From Mucilaginibacter_A sp050955045 (GTDB taxonomy: Bacteria; Bacteroidota; Bacteroidia; Sphingobacteriales; Sphingobacteriaceae): DNA of 64,000 nt. Below, piece by piece: positions 9,501 through 18,239 of this stretch (position 1 is the stretch's first letter; each line of letters opens with the position of its first letter). A model generated the notes under the pieces. The model was not told where the DNA came from. It saw only the letters and a program-made list of their open reading frames with translations, and did no database searches. Location: assembly GCA_050955045.1 (NCBI GenBank), contig JBPBQV010000002.1, forward strand, positions 248,001-312,000. Reading direction: 5' to 3'. Made by a program: the position numbers and the translations under genes.

Positions 9501-12500
9501 TACAGATGTACCATTAACAGTAACTGTTGCACGAACGTCACTTACTGTTGGTATTAAGGTAATGCTGCTTACCGAATTATTAACAGTTGCGGTATAAGTG
9601 GTTGTTGCAGATGAAAAAGTCGGACTTAAAGTCCCTGAACCTAAAGTTAAATTTGACAACTGGGCACTTGAACTTGCTGTTACAGTTAATGTAATGGGAA
9701 CTACCGCAGAAACACAACCAGTAACACTATTACTTACAGTTAAATTAAAATCATAAGTACCAGGACTGCTTGCAGGTATAGATATGGTGATAGGCGAACT
9801 TACAAGTGCTGCATTGTTTACTATTGTAAAATTACTTAATGTGCGGGAACCCGTGATAATTGAATACTGATCTGGCGAACCTGTAGTGGTACTATAAGGA
9901 ATAATAAATGATGTAGCAGTTGTATTAACCGATGCTACCGTGCCTGTCGTTATAGCTGGCAGTGCATTTACCGTTCCGCTTATGGCTACAGTTTGTGTAG
10001 TTGCTCCGTTTGATACAAGGTTGATGTTACTTGCTGCAGGACTACTTGTTGCAGATGCCATACGTACATAAAGTGTAGTATTACTTAATGTCCCGTTAGT
10101 TGGTGTAAGAATAATATCAACACTGCTATAAGGGCCGCCGGAAATTGTTGATAGTTGGAAACCTACAGGTGGAGTAATAGTAATGTTAGATGTTAAATTA
10201 CTGCCTGATACTGTAAAGCTTTGTTGTGTGGATGCACTACCTGAACACGAATTGAAAGCGGTTAATGTGCCGCTAGTGGTAATTATCGGAACAGGCACTA
10301 CAGACGCAGCATCTACGGTGATAACAATTCCAAAACTTGTGCTACCAGAGCTGTTACTTGCAGTTACAGTATAAGTTGACTGGCTACTTACCGAAGTTGG
10401 CGTACCAGAAATTACTCCGGTTCCAGAATTCAAATACAAGCCAGCAGGCAAAGAAGAACTAACGCTATAAGAGCTTACTGTTCCGGTTACTGAGGGAATA
10501 AGATTATTAATTGCACTACCCTGATAAAAAACATTAGGAGAAGTGTAACTTAAATTTGTCGGTGCCGCAGGAGTTGAAGCTGAAACTGTGATAGCATTAG
10601 AGGTTACTGCGGTGGAGGAGGCCGAAGCAAATTGTAAAGTATAAGTTCCGCTACCAGTAATAGATAAACCTGAAAAGGTAACAATGCCATTCACGGCTTT
10701 AACTGTTTTATCACCATTTAATGTTCCGGTACCAGACGCTGATGAAACTGTTACTTCTGTTAAATTATCAGATGTTGCAGTGTTTCCATAAGCATCTTTG
10801 ATAGCAATAACAGGTTGTTGACTAAAAGCTTCTTCACTTATAACAGTTGCAGAAGGTTGCTGGCTGATAGCAAGGCTATTATTAGCGTTTGCAAGAACAG
10901 TAAAACTGTTGGATGTTCCAATTAATGTTGGGTCTGTAGTACTTACCGTATTCAGCGTATAGGTTCCGGCTTTAGTGAGTGTAACACTGTGCCCCGAAAG
11001 AACTCCTGAGGTAAAAGCATTAGTCGGACCAGCTCCGGAAGTAATGGTAGAACCAGAACTCATTACGTTTGTACCTGTATAATTTGTAAACGTAGCATTC
11101 GAACTATTCCTTGCTGTGATATTAACACTAAATGGAACGCCTGCTACCTGCGTACCTATATTACCTCCGGCTGCCGCTTCTAACAGGAAGTTACTTGCAC
11201 CGCTTACTATAATAGCATTTGATTGAGCACTTTCAATGCCGTTCACTGTATTGGTGGCAGTAACAGAGGCGTTTTTATAAATATCAGCAGCCAAAATATT
11301 AGCTAACGTCCAGCTTCCTGTTCCAGTTACTGTTCCTTCAACAGAGCCATCAATATAAACAGAAACTGTACCAGTACCGCCGCTACCGGAAATAGCAGTA
11401 GAGCCAGCCTGAATAGGTCCGCTTACTGTAGGTGCAGAAGGAGCACCGGCTGCAACTGTAAACGTATTGGAAGTATTACTAAGCGTTTTACCGGTTGCTT
11501 TAGCTTTAGCGCTTAATACATCACCTGCTGTTAAGGTTAATCCTGTTATAGACCAGTTACCATAATTATTAACCGTAGTAGTTCCAATTTGGGTAGTAGT
11601 TCCACCAACTGTTTTATATAAATAAATAGTAGTCCCGGTTATCTCATTCGAGGTTCCGGTAACGGTTTTAGATGAACCTGCAATGTACGTTCCGGTAAGC
11701 ACTGGCGCACTAGATTGTATTGTGGAAGCCGTACCAACTGTAACTGAATTAGAAACTGGTGATAAAAAAGTATTACTGCCACTACTCTGCGCTCTTGCCG
11801 TAACAATATCACCCTCAATAAAACCTGAATAAGAAAAAGTATTTGATGAACCACTGGCAACTGTACTTGTTGTTCTTGCCTTTTCTGTACCATTAACATA
11901 TAATATCAGAGTTGCTGCGGAAGCATCGGTATTGGTTACACTAACATTTTGTGAAGTAGAAGACGCAATTAATGATGTTGTACTAATTGCAGGCGCAGTA
12001 GTTATAGTACCGGTGTTACCTATTATTGCATTTGAATAACCGGAAGTACACGTTCCCAAAGTGGCGGTAACGAGTATTACAGCCGGATTAAAAACATTTT
12101 GTGCAATATTAGCTAATGCGGTAAATGTGCCATCGGTATTTACATACTGCACAGTTGCTGAATTTAACTCAGTAAAAGTATTAGTTGCAGTTTGCTGATA
12201 AATATGAATCCGAACAGAGTTTGCTGCAATTGTGGAACCATTAGACCACGTACCTGAAACACTTTGCGCACCATTATTTCTGGAAGAAATAACCGGAGCA
12301 GGCGTATAACAACTTTGTGCTCCCGTTACTTGCACAATATTAGAAGCAGCAGATTGCCCCTTTCCGCTTGCTGTTGCTGTAGCATAAATTAAGTCTCCAT
12401 CACTTAAGGTAACCCCGGAAATTGTCCAACTCCACGAACCATTAATAACAGTTGGGCTACTTGTGATAGCGGTATAAGAACCAGCACCAACTTTCCGATA

Positions 12501-13487
12501 CAAAGTAATAGCTGTACCATCAGCTTCCTGGCTGGCACCCGAAATGGTTGTACTATTAGTAGCAACAGAACTGGTAATGGTTGGACTTGTAGAAAGAATA
12601 GAACCAAACGATGCACCTTCAACAATATCTGAAAATTTAACAGGAGGAAAACTGGAAATAACAGACTGGTAAATAGAAAAAGCATTGTTGTTATAAATAC
12701 GGTCATCTACACCGTTAATATCTGAAGCTGTACCACCAATTCCACTACCTGCACTGGTTATGGTGGTGGCAGCGAAACGAACCGGAACATCTGGGCCTAT
12801 ATCGGCCAGAGGAACGTAATAATCATAAAAATAATCAGGATCACCATTGTTTACTGTAACAGCAATAGAGCGTTGGTGATGTGAATCAAGATCATAAACT
12901 TTAGGATATCCGGCAGCTCCGGTATAATCATAAATAACAACTCTTTTAGTAGTTTCTAAAACTACCTCCTTTTCAAATCCCGGATTGATGGATGAGTAGT
13001 TGCTGGCTGTAGGGCCAAACTGATTATCAGTATCTATCAATAAACTATAACCTTTTGCGGCAGTTGATGCTTTACCAATACGGAACCGAATAATTAAATT
13101 TCCATTTTTAGTTAAAATATAAACACTTTTTTTATTGGTTCCGTCATCAACAATATCTGTATGCCCACCTGTTGCTCCTGTAAGAATATCTCCGCTTGGT
13201 TCAGTCATTAGTTGCGGAGTTGCAACCATTTTAAGTTCGCTTGCATTGCCATAATCACTGGTAGTAAAACCTGCACTTGTGGCTGAACTGTAACCATCGC
13301 TATTAGGATCCATCACTGTTTTCCCGGTTCCGGAAGCTGGTTTATAAATTAAGCCCGAAGTTTGTGCTGATGCATCAATAGTGCATAAAGCAAAAAGAAC
13401 CCATAGACAGAGGATTAATGCACTTGCTGATTCTTTTTTAAGAGTAAAAAGAAAACATTTCTTTTTTGAAAAAATAGTTTTAAACAT
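6528..13487 (-). CDS. Giant modular surface adhesin with MBG, cadherin-like repeats and type B T9SS sorting domain
   Basis: 2319 residues. A signal peptide ends near residue 42 (TIDASAQ). Residues about 45-290 form a distinct N-terminal domain with DPNSDGYSS. Next come many Ser/Thr-rich Ig-like modules. Residues about 1275-1372 match a cadherin-like beta-sandwich, and about 1380-1945 alternate four MBG units (KTYGxxNPxxTxxYxGFVNG) with BIG2-like units. A cadherin repeat with LENQPAG and DYELKSSYSILVRA lies near 1950-2045. The last 90 residues are the CHU_C gliding-motility-associated domain (ILTPNGDGKNDTW, then WDG-x-LNG). It is a cell-surface or secreted adhesin in the style of SprB, exported by type IX secretion, with its SprF-like partner downstream. 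Confidence 0.9.
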   Translation of the reverse strand: MFKTIFSKKKCFLFTLKKESASALILCLWVLFALCTIDASAQTSGLIYKPASGTGKTVMDPNSDGYSSATSAGFTTSDYGNASELKMVATPQLMTEPSGDILTGATGGHTDIVDDGTNKKSVYILTKNGNLIIRFRIGKASTAAKGYSLLIDTDNQFGPTASNYSSINPGFEKEVVLETTKRVVIYDYTGAAGYPKVYDLDSHHQRSIAVTVNNGDPDYFYDYYVPLADIGPDVPVRFAATTITSAGSGIGGTASDINGVDDRIYNNNAFSIYQSVISSFPPVKFSDIVEGASFGSILSTSPTITSSVATNSTTISGASQEADGTAITLYRKVGAGSYTAITSSPTVINGSWSWTISGVTLSDGDLIYATATASGKGQSAASNIVQVTGAQSCYTPAPVISSRNNGAQSVSGTWSNGSTIAANSVRIHIYQQTATNTFTELNSATVQYVNTDGTFTALANIAQNVFNPAVILVTATLGTCTSGYSNAIIGNTGTITTAPAISTTSLIASSTSQNVSVTNTDASAATLILYVNGTEKARTTSTVASGSSNTFSYSGFIEGDIVTARAQSSGSNTFLSPVSNSVTVGTASTIQSSAPVLTGTYIAGSSKTVTGTSNEITGTTIYLYKTVGGTTTQIGTTTVNNYGNWSITGLTLTAGDVLSAKAKATGKTLSNTSNTFTVAAGAPSAPTVSGPIQAGSTAISGSGGTGTVSVYIDGSVEGTVTGTGSWTLANILAADIYKNASVTATNTVNGIESAQSNAIIVSGASNFLLEAAAGGNIGTQVAGVPFSVNITARNSSNATFTNYTGTNVMSSGSTITSGAGPTNAFTSGVLSGHSVTLTKAGTYTLNTVSTTDPTLIGTSNSFTVLANANNSLAISQQPSATVISEEAFSQQPVIAIKDAYGNTATSDNLTEVTVSSASGTGTLNGDKTVKAVNGIVTFSGLSITGSGTYTLQFASASSTAVTSNAITVSASTPAAPTNLSYTSPNVFYQGSAINNLIPSVTGTVSSYSVSSSLPAGLYLNSGTGVISGTPTSVSSQSTYTVTASNSSGSTSFGIVITVDAASVVPVPIITTSGTLTAFNSCSGSASTQQSFTVSGSNLTSNITITPPVGFQLSTISGGPYSSVDIILTPTNGTLSNTTLYVRMASATSSPAASNINLVSNGATTQTVAISGTVNALPAITTGTVASVNTTATSFIIPYSTTTGSPDQYSIITGSRTLSNFTIVNNAALVSSPITISIPASSPGTYDFNLTVSNSVTGCVSAVVPITLTVTASSSAQLSNLTLGSGTLSPTFSSATTTYTATVNNSVSSITLIPTVSDVRATVTVNGTSVTSGSSSPNIPLNIGSNTITIVVTAEDGTTQKTYNLTVTRLQDSQSITFNLIPAKTYGDTDFDAGANASSGLAVNYTSSNSSVATFVNGNVHIVGVGTTTITASQSGSVNYNAAADVAQTLTVNKAPLTITATNQTKTYGTVNPDPTVSYIGFVNRESSANLTIQPTVITPATTASPVGSYPINVSGAMAANYQINYINGVLSIYPGIQIITFTVSPKTYGDPDFTLNATASSGLPVTYSSSNPAIATVDANGLVHIVEVGNVTISALQLGNNNYIATTRINQQLTINRASLTLTADDQAKSYGAANPALTITYSGFVNGDTNTSLTTSPVISTTATTASAVGTYPITVLGAASANYIINYVRGTLTVGQISQTITFASLSDKVYGDADFALAGSSTSRLPLTYTSSDPSVATVDAAGAVHILSAGTTTITASQAGNENYSGAAAVAQILTVNKAPLVLTVTNQNKVYGTDNPVLTFTYTGFVNGDTNAGLITPPAISTTATATSAAGIYPISISEATAANYAFTYVPGTLTITKAILTVKADNKFRIYGLANPVFTVTYSGFVNGETAASLTAAPELSTTANTVSPAGIYPITISGGAAANYNFTFIPGTLTVTNATVNSVSLAQITLLENQPAGILAGTLAAASLDVNAVYTYSLVAGTGAADNALFTIAGNKVTTVRSLDYELKSSYSILVRATNQYGLYLDQVFSINIVDVNEVPTLAAIPNQAVCYGLSVQNISLSGITPGPESAQNNSLSVSSTNPGLFKNLTVSAVSNGTATLNYQLAGSGTAVVTVTNKDNGGIANGGTDSFSQTFTITANDMPVASIASAQGTQISKGETVTLTATGGSSYNWDNAFGIIGSTNTATIQVRPNQTTTYQVKVSNASGCSTVSHITINVADDYSLVHPANILTPNGDGKNDTWVVKNIDLYPNNTVSIFDKGGRKLLEVKSYANNWDGTLNGSALAEGTYYYVIDFGQGKGPMKGFITILRNR
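7650..9350 (-). repeat. Tandem MBG/BIG2-like coding repeats in the adhesin
   Basis: Within the adhesin gene four MBG modules (each with YG-x-x-NP and GFVNG) alternate with three BIG2-like modules that share SSxPxVATV-x-x-G-x-VHIV. The period is about 160 residues, near 480 bases. The DNA is clearly similar but diverged, so the expansion is not very recent. The number of modules probably varies between strains. Confidence 0.75.
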
Positions 13488-13826
13488 TAAATGAGTTTAA
13501 TTAATAGCTTTTGTAGGCAGGATAAACTAAAAGATATTATTACATCGATAACAAAAATTACTTTTTGTTTAATAGTTTAATATTCAAGTAGCTGAGTAAT
13601 TTTTTTATCTATCCTGTAATAAATTAATTTTGATGTTATACGACTTGTAACTAGCCAAGTTTCTATTAAATAATAAAATATGCAGTTAAAAGCAGGTTCT
13701 CTACAATCAATTTTATTTCGTTACCAGAACGATAGTAATAGATTAAAAACGAAGTGTATTTCTGCATCTCACGTACAAATCATTATTCAGTATTTAATCT
13801 GTGCTTTTATTCGTTAGCTTTATTTC
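13488..13826. other. Divergent intergenic region, 339 bases
   Basis: This A+T-rich spacer separates the adhesin (minus) from the permease (plus) and must hold both promoters. A TAATTTTTG-like box on the minus strand (13552-13560) has one base too many for the consensus, and TAGCTTTA on the plus strand (13815-13822) sits 4 bases before the permease ATG. I see no small gene, hairpin or repeat. Confidence 0.5.
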
Positions 13827-15152
13827 ATGACCAATTCTACACCTCGCCCCGCTTCAAAAAAATTGAGAATACTGCCTTTAATTACCCTGATTTTTCTTAC
13901 CGTTTCCGGTGGGCCCTACGGTTTAGAACCTTTATTGGGATATGCTGGGGAGAATGGTGCGTTGTTGCTGCTCATTATTACACCAATTTTATGGGATATC
14001 CCAACCATTTTTACCGTGCTCGAACTCAACAGCATGATGCCCGTAACCGGCGGCTATTATCAGTGGGTAAAAAAAGCATTGGGTTTGCGCTGGGCGTTGT
14101 ACGAAGGCTGGTGGACTTGGCTCTACACATTTGTAGATCTCGCCATTTATCCGGTACTTTTTATAGAATATGCGGCTTTCTTTTTTCCTGGGATAGAAGC
14201 TTATAAAATTCCGGTTTGTTTGTTCATCATCTGGTCATCTGCCGGATTGAACATTTTGGGAATTGTGCCCGTTGGTAAAGTTTCTGTGTTTTTGGGCGCG
14301 CTGGTGCTTACTCCTTTTATCATCCTTTTTTTCGTGTTCTTCAGTCGGCACGCCGGCAGTTTCAGCTTTCCGCATTTATCTTTAAAAGGTGTTGGTTTTT
14401 CTTCGTTGGGATTAGGGCTTTACACCGTGATGTGGAATTTTATTGGCTGGGACAACGTAACCACTTACGCCGAGGAAGTAGAAAAACCCGTGCGCACGTA
14501 TCTCATTTCGGTATTTACTGCTTTTATCCTGATATTCTCCGTGTACTTTCTGGCCGTATTAGTGGCGCAACAATCTGGCATTGATACTGCAAAACTTGAT
14601 AAAGAAGGTTTTCCGATTTTAGGTGTATTACTTGGCGGCCACTGGCTGGGCACATTATTAAGTTTTGGCGGGATGGCCAGCGCGCTGGGCTTGTATTCGG
14701 CCGTTTTACTTTCAGTTTCCCGTGTGCCAAAAGTTATGGCCGATGACGGTTTGCTTCCGCAAAAACTTAATCAGCTTCACCCCAAATACAAAACGCCTTA
14801 TGTTTCCATATTGATCTGCTCGGCCGTTGTCAGCTTAATGATTTTGTGGAGTTTTAGCGATCTGCTCATCATTGATGTAACCGTTTACGGTGCCGCTTTA
14901 TTTCTGGAATTTATTGCGCTGATCATATTTCGGATCAAATTCCCCGAATTACATCGTCCGTTCAAAATCCCGCTAAACGTTTTTGGTTTAGGCTTGATGG
15001 TTTTACTGCCTTTACTGGTTTATATGGTTGCTTTATCGGGAGCTTTTTCTGCTTCCGGAGAAACCTGGCAGCCGGCTTTGTTTGCCATCGGCACGTTACT
15101 TTCCGGGGAAGTGGTTTGGCGGGTAATTGGGTTGAAGAAAAAGGATTTGTAA
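13827..15152 (+). CDS. APC superfamily amino acid/polyamine permease
   Basis: 441 residues with about 12 hydrophobic segments. The first segment has LTVSGGPYGLEPLLGYAG, the typical APC glycine-rich unwound helix, followed by NSMMPVTGGYYQWV, also characteristic. The protein imports an amino acid or amine across the inner membrane by proton coupling or exchange. It is convergent with aguA and close to the agmatine genes, so an arginine-derived amine is a possible substrate, but the sequence does not fix this. The start at 13827 is preferred because an overlapping +2 frame from 13754 has no recognisable homology. Confidence 0.85.
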   Translation: MTNSTPRPASKKLRILPLITLIFLTVSGGPYGLEPLLGYAGENGALLLLIITPILWDIPTIFTVLELNSMMPVTGGYYQWVKKALGLRWALYEGWWTWLYTFVDLAIYPVLFIEYAAFFFPGIEAYKIPVCLFIIWSSAGLNILGIVPVGKVSVFLGALVLTPFIILFFVFFSRHAGSFSFPHLSLKGVGFSSLGLGLYTVMWNFIGWDNVTTYAEEVEKPVRTYLISVFTAFILIFSVYFLAVLVAQQSGIDTAKLDKEGFPILGVLLGGHWLGTLLSFGGMASALGLYSAVLLSVSRVPKVMADDGLLPQKLNQLHPKYKTPYVSILICSAVVSLMILWSFSDLLIIDVTVYGAALFLEFIALIIFRIKFPELHRPFKIPLNVFGLGLMVLLPLLVYMVALSGAFSASGETWQPALFAIGTLLSGEVVWRVIGLKKKDL

Positions 15153-15189
15153 TCTTTAAACCTTTTCCTCAACCCAGTTTTTTGCATGA

Positions 15190-15200
15190 TAAAAACAGTA
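15190..15200 (-). repeat. Dispersed motif at the convergent permease/aguA junction
   Basis: TAAAAACAGTA lies 38 bases past the permease stop and 13 bases past the aguA stop on the other strand. No other terminator-like structure was seen in this 60-base junction. Confidence 0.55.
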
Positions 15201-15212
15201 TAATGATTAATA

Positions 15213-16268
15213 TTATATAACTGCCGGTTCCTGCTGGCTCAAACAATGAAAACTGCCTAAACCCCAGATAATATCCGTAGAATCAATACCAACAACTTTA
15301 CGATCCGGGAAACATTGCTGTAAAATCTGCAACGCTTTTTCATCATTTTTATCGCGGTAAGTCGGTACAATCACCGCTTTGTTTGCGATATAAAAATTGG
15401 CGTAACTGGCTGGCAAACGCGTATCTTCCCAAATCACCGGCGAAGGCATTGGCAACTCAACAATATTTAGTTTTCGGCCATCTAAAAGCTTCATTTCCCG
15501 CAGTTTTTCAAGGTTTTCCTGCAGGAGATGATAGTTTTCATCTTCCAAATTTTCCTCAACAACCGTTACCACTGTATCTTCGTTTACAAAGCGCGTAATA
15601 TCATCAATATGGCCATCGGTATCATCGCCCACAATGCCATCGCCCAGCCACAAAACCTGTTGCACGCCATAATATTGCTTTAAATAAGCCTCAATTTGTG
15701 TTTGGTTGAGATGCGGATTTCGGTTTGGATTGAGCAAACAAGCGGTCGTGGTTAAAACTGTTCGTGCGCCGTTAAATTCTACCGAACCGCCTTCCATCAC
15801 AATTCCAGGATGATAAACCGGCAGGTTAAAATATTCTGCAATTTTTGTCGGAATTACATCATCCAGCTCAAACGGCGGATATTTGCTGCCCCAGGCATTG
15901 TAGCCCCAATCCAATACAACTTTTGGGTTGATAAAAGAAGCATTACGGTTCAATAAAAACGCCGGACCATGATCGCGGCACCAGGCATCATTTGTAGGAA
16001 AATGAAAGAATTCAATCTGATTCAAATCCGCACCAACTTTTTGCAGTTGTGTTTTTGCAAAAGCTTCCATTGCAGCATCAGTAACATTAATCCGCACCAA
16101 TTCATCTTCAGCAATTAGCTTAATAAACTCACAATAATGCTGGTAAATCGCTTCTATCTTTCCCGGCCAGGATTCATTTTTATGCGGCCAGCTCAACCAG
16201 GTTGCTTCGTGTTTTTCCCACTCGGCCGGGAAGTAATAACCTTGTTCCTGCAAATTAGTCTTCATCAA
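15213..16268 (-). CDS. aguA: Agmatine deiminase
   Basis: 351 residues of the peptidyl-arginine-deiminase/agmatine-deiminase family. It hydrolyses agmatine to N-carbamoylputrescine and ammonia in the cytoplasm. Landmarks are ATWLSWPHKNESW near the N-terminus, WCRDHGPAFLL, GNGAR-like EFNGARTVLTT, GDDTDGHIDD carrying active-site acids and His, and the C-terminal GLGSFHCLSQQ with the nucleophile Cys342. It is the second gene of an operon, overlapping aguB by 14 bases. One dispersed-motif copy lies inside (15932-15942). The pairing with aguB makes the assignment firm. Confidence 0.93.
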   Translation of the reverse strand: MMKTNLQEQGYYFPAEWEKHEATWLSWPHKNESWPGKIEAIYQHYCEFIKLIAEDELVRINVTDAAMEAFAKTQLQKVGADLNQIEFFHFPTNDAWCRDHGPAFLLNRNASFINPKVVLDWGYNAWGSKYPPFELDDVIPTKIAEYFNLPVYHPGIVMEGGSVEFNGARTVLTTTACLLNPNRNPHLNQTQIEAYLKQYYGVQQVLWLGDGIVGDDTDGHIDDITRFVNEDTVVTVVEENLEDENYHLLQENLEKLREMKLLDGRKLNIVELPMPSPVIWEDTRLPASYANFYIANKAVIVPTYRDKNDEKALQILQQCFPDRKVVGIDSTDIIWGLGSFHCLSQQEPAVI

Positions 16269-17124
16269 TCAAACGCTTAGTTATGGGTTGATAAGAATCA
16301 ATTCTGCGATCGCGTAAAAACGGCCAATGCGTGCGATAACGATCGGTTTCTGCTAAATCCAATTCCTGCACAATCACTTCTTCGTCATCGTGCGAAGCTT
16401 GATAAATTACTGTTCCGAATGGATTTGCAACAAAAGATCCGCCCCAAAATTTTACACCAGCTTCCTCTCCTACCCGATTCACACTAACTACGTGCACGCC
16501 ATTGGCCACGCCATGCGAGCGCTGGATGGTTTGCCAGGCGTTGTATTGCTCGGTATTGGTTGGCAAATCCTGCGTGGTTGCCCAGCCAATTGCTGTTGGA
16601 TAAAACAGAATTTCGGCACCCATTAAAGCCGTAATTCGTGCTGCTTCCGGATACCATTGATCCCAGCAAATCAACACGCCCAAAGTGGCAAATTTGGTTT
16701 TGAAAACTTTATAACCTAAATCGCCGGGTGTAAAATAAAACTTTTCATAAAAACCAGGATCATCCGGAATATGCATTTTACGGTATTTGCCCAGATATTT
16801 TCCATCCGCATCTAAAACAGCAGTGGTATTGTGATACAAACCTTGCGCACGTTTTTCGAACAAAGAAGCAATAATTACAACATTCAGTTCCGCAGCAATT
16901 TTGGAAAGTTCATCGGTTGATGGGCCGGGAATCGCTTCTGCCAGTTTAAAATTATTGTAATCTTCTTCATCACAAAAATATAACGATGTAAAAAGCTCCT
17001 GCAAACACACAATTTGTGCGCCTTTTGCAGCGGCTTCGTGTATTTTGCTGATCGCTTTTTGCAAATTTTCTTCCTTATCTGCCGTGCAACTCATCTGCAC
17101 CAATCCTACTTTAACTTTAGACAT
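16255..17124 (-). CDS. aguB: N-carbamoylputrescine amidase
   Basis: 289 residues of the carbon-nitrogen hydrolase superfamily. The catalytic triad is visible as Glu43 (CLQELF), Lys116 (YRKMHIPDD) and Cys153 (LICWDQWYPE). HIPDDPGFYEKFYFTPGD is typical of plant and bacterial N-carbamoylputrescine amidases. The enzyme releases putrescine, carbon dioxide and ammonia and completes the two-step agmatine route begun by aguA, which overlaps its 3' end. An arginine decarboxylase to make agmatine is not in the window. Confidence 0.93.
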   Translation of the reverse strand: MSKVKVGLVQMSCTADKEENLQKAISKIHEAAAKGAQIVCLQELFTSLYFCDEEDYNNFKLAEAIPGPSTDELSKIAAELNVVIIASLFEKRAQGLYHNTTAVLDADGKYLGKYRKMHIPDDPGFYEKFYFTPGDLGYKVFKTKFATLGVLICWDQWYPEAARITALMGAEILFYPTAIGWATTQDLPTNTEQYNAWQTIQRSHGVANGVHVVSVNRVGEEAGVKFWGGSFVANPFGTVIYQASHDDEEVIVQELDLAETDRYRTHWPFLRDRRIDSYQPITKRLIDED

Positions 17125-17241
17125 TTTTTAGTAAAGTTTATTCACAGCAAAAATAGGATTAAGATCAAACCTGCACAATGCTGTTTTTATCACCTAAAAA
17201 CTATATTTTTAAATAAGCCGATTTTCCTATTTTTACCGGCA

Positions 17242-18180
17242 ATGGCTGAAACCGAAGAAAATCCTGCTCCGAAAACCAAAAAACAAGTTTTTTGGGATGT
17301 TGTAAAAACGCTGTTAAAAATAGGTTTTACCAGTTTACTGCTGTATTTAGTGCTGCGGAAAATGGATTTTCAGAAAGTAAAACAAACGCTTTCTGCAGCG
17401 CAGCCGCTTTATTTATTGCTGGCTGTGCTTACGTTTTTTGTATCGCAACTAATTGCTTCTTCCCGTTTATTAAGTTTTTTTAAATCGATCCATTTAAAGC
17501 TCGATTTCCGTTTTAACCTGCGTTTATACATGCTTGGTTTGTTCTATAATTTATTTTTGCCGGGCGGAATTGGCGGCGATGGTTACAAAATCTGGCTACT
17601 TAACAAAAACTATAAACTACCTGCAAAAAGAGTATTTTGGGCAATATTTTTTGATCGTTTAAGCGGACTTTGGGCCATCGGTTTAATTACCATTTCATTG
17701 ATTATTTTTATTCCGCAGATCAACGTTCACATCGGCATTCCGCTTAGTGTTTTTGTAGTTGGCACGGCAGCTTATTATTTTGTAGCGCATCGTTTTTTCA
17801 AAGATTACACGCACCATTTTATCGAAGCACATTTAAAAGCAATTGTTGTACAATCTTTACAGGTTGTAACGGTTTTGTTTATCCTGCTGGCGTTGCAATT
17901 TAACGGTAAGTTTTCGCCTTATTTGTTCACTTTTCTCGTCTCTTCCTTATCAGCAGTTGTACCAATAACAGTTGGCGGTTTGGGCGCGCGCGAATATATT
18001 TTTACACATTTTGCGCCATTATTTAACATGGATACCAACCTGGCTGTTGTAGTTAGTTTGTTGTTTTACCTTACCTCAGCAGTCGTTTCTTTGTTAGGAA
18101 TTTACTATGTTTTCAACCCGAAACGCTTAAATGAAGGCTTGCCAAAAGAAATAGAAGAAGAAACGTTAGCTAAAGAGTGA
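17242..18180 (+). CDS. UPF0104/lysylphosphatidylglycerol-synthase-like integral membrane protein
   Basis: 312 residues from the ATG at 17242. An open frame extends upstream to 17014, but that part overlaps aguB on the other strand and is not coding-like. The protein has about seven or eight membrane segments and the family signature GLFYNLFLPGGIGGDGYKIW near residues 95-115, plus VPITVGGLGAREY near the C-terminus. This is the flippase-like membrane domain of the LPG synthase family without the C-terminal aminoacyl transferase domain. Family members often act in lipid or glycolipid translocation. The substrate is unknown. Confidence 0.85.
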   Translation: MAETEENPAPKTKKQVFWDVVKTLLKIGFTSLLLYLVLRKMDFQKVKQTLSAAQPLYLLLAVLTFFVSQLIASSRLLSFFKSIHLKLDFRFNLRLYMLGLFYNLFLPGGIGGDGYKIWLLNKNYKLPAKRVFWAIFFDRLSGLWAIGLITISLIIFIPQINVHIGIPLSVFVVGTAAYYFVAHRFFKDYTHHFIEAHLKAIVVQSLQVVTVLFILLALQFNGKFSPYLFTFLVSSLSAVVPITVGGLGAREYIFTHFAPLFNMDTNLAVVVSLLFYLTSAVVSLLGIYYVFNPKRLNEGLPKEIEEETLAKE

Positions 18181-18239
18181 TTTTTCAGGTTGAAATAGCA
18201 GATTCATAAATTTAGTTGCTAAAAGAAGTATATTGCTGC

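Noticed and set aside
11639..12706. Leu/Gln/Val-rich open frames inside the adhesin gene (11639-11899, 12404-12706)
   Set aside because: They are same-strand shadows of the repetitive Ser/Thr-rich adhesin reading frame.
13754..14206. 150-codon open frame overlapping the permease start
   Set aside because: It runs in another frame of the permease gene, has no recognisable domain and a composition of a shadow frame.
17014..17241. N-terminal extension of the UPF0104 membrane protein
   Set aside because: It overlaps aguB on the opposite strand and is Cys/Phe-rich without family similarity; the ATG at 17242 fits the family.
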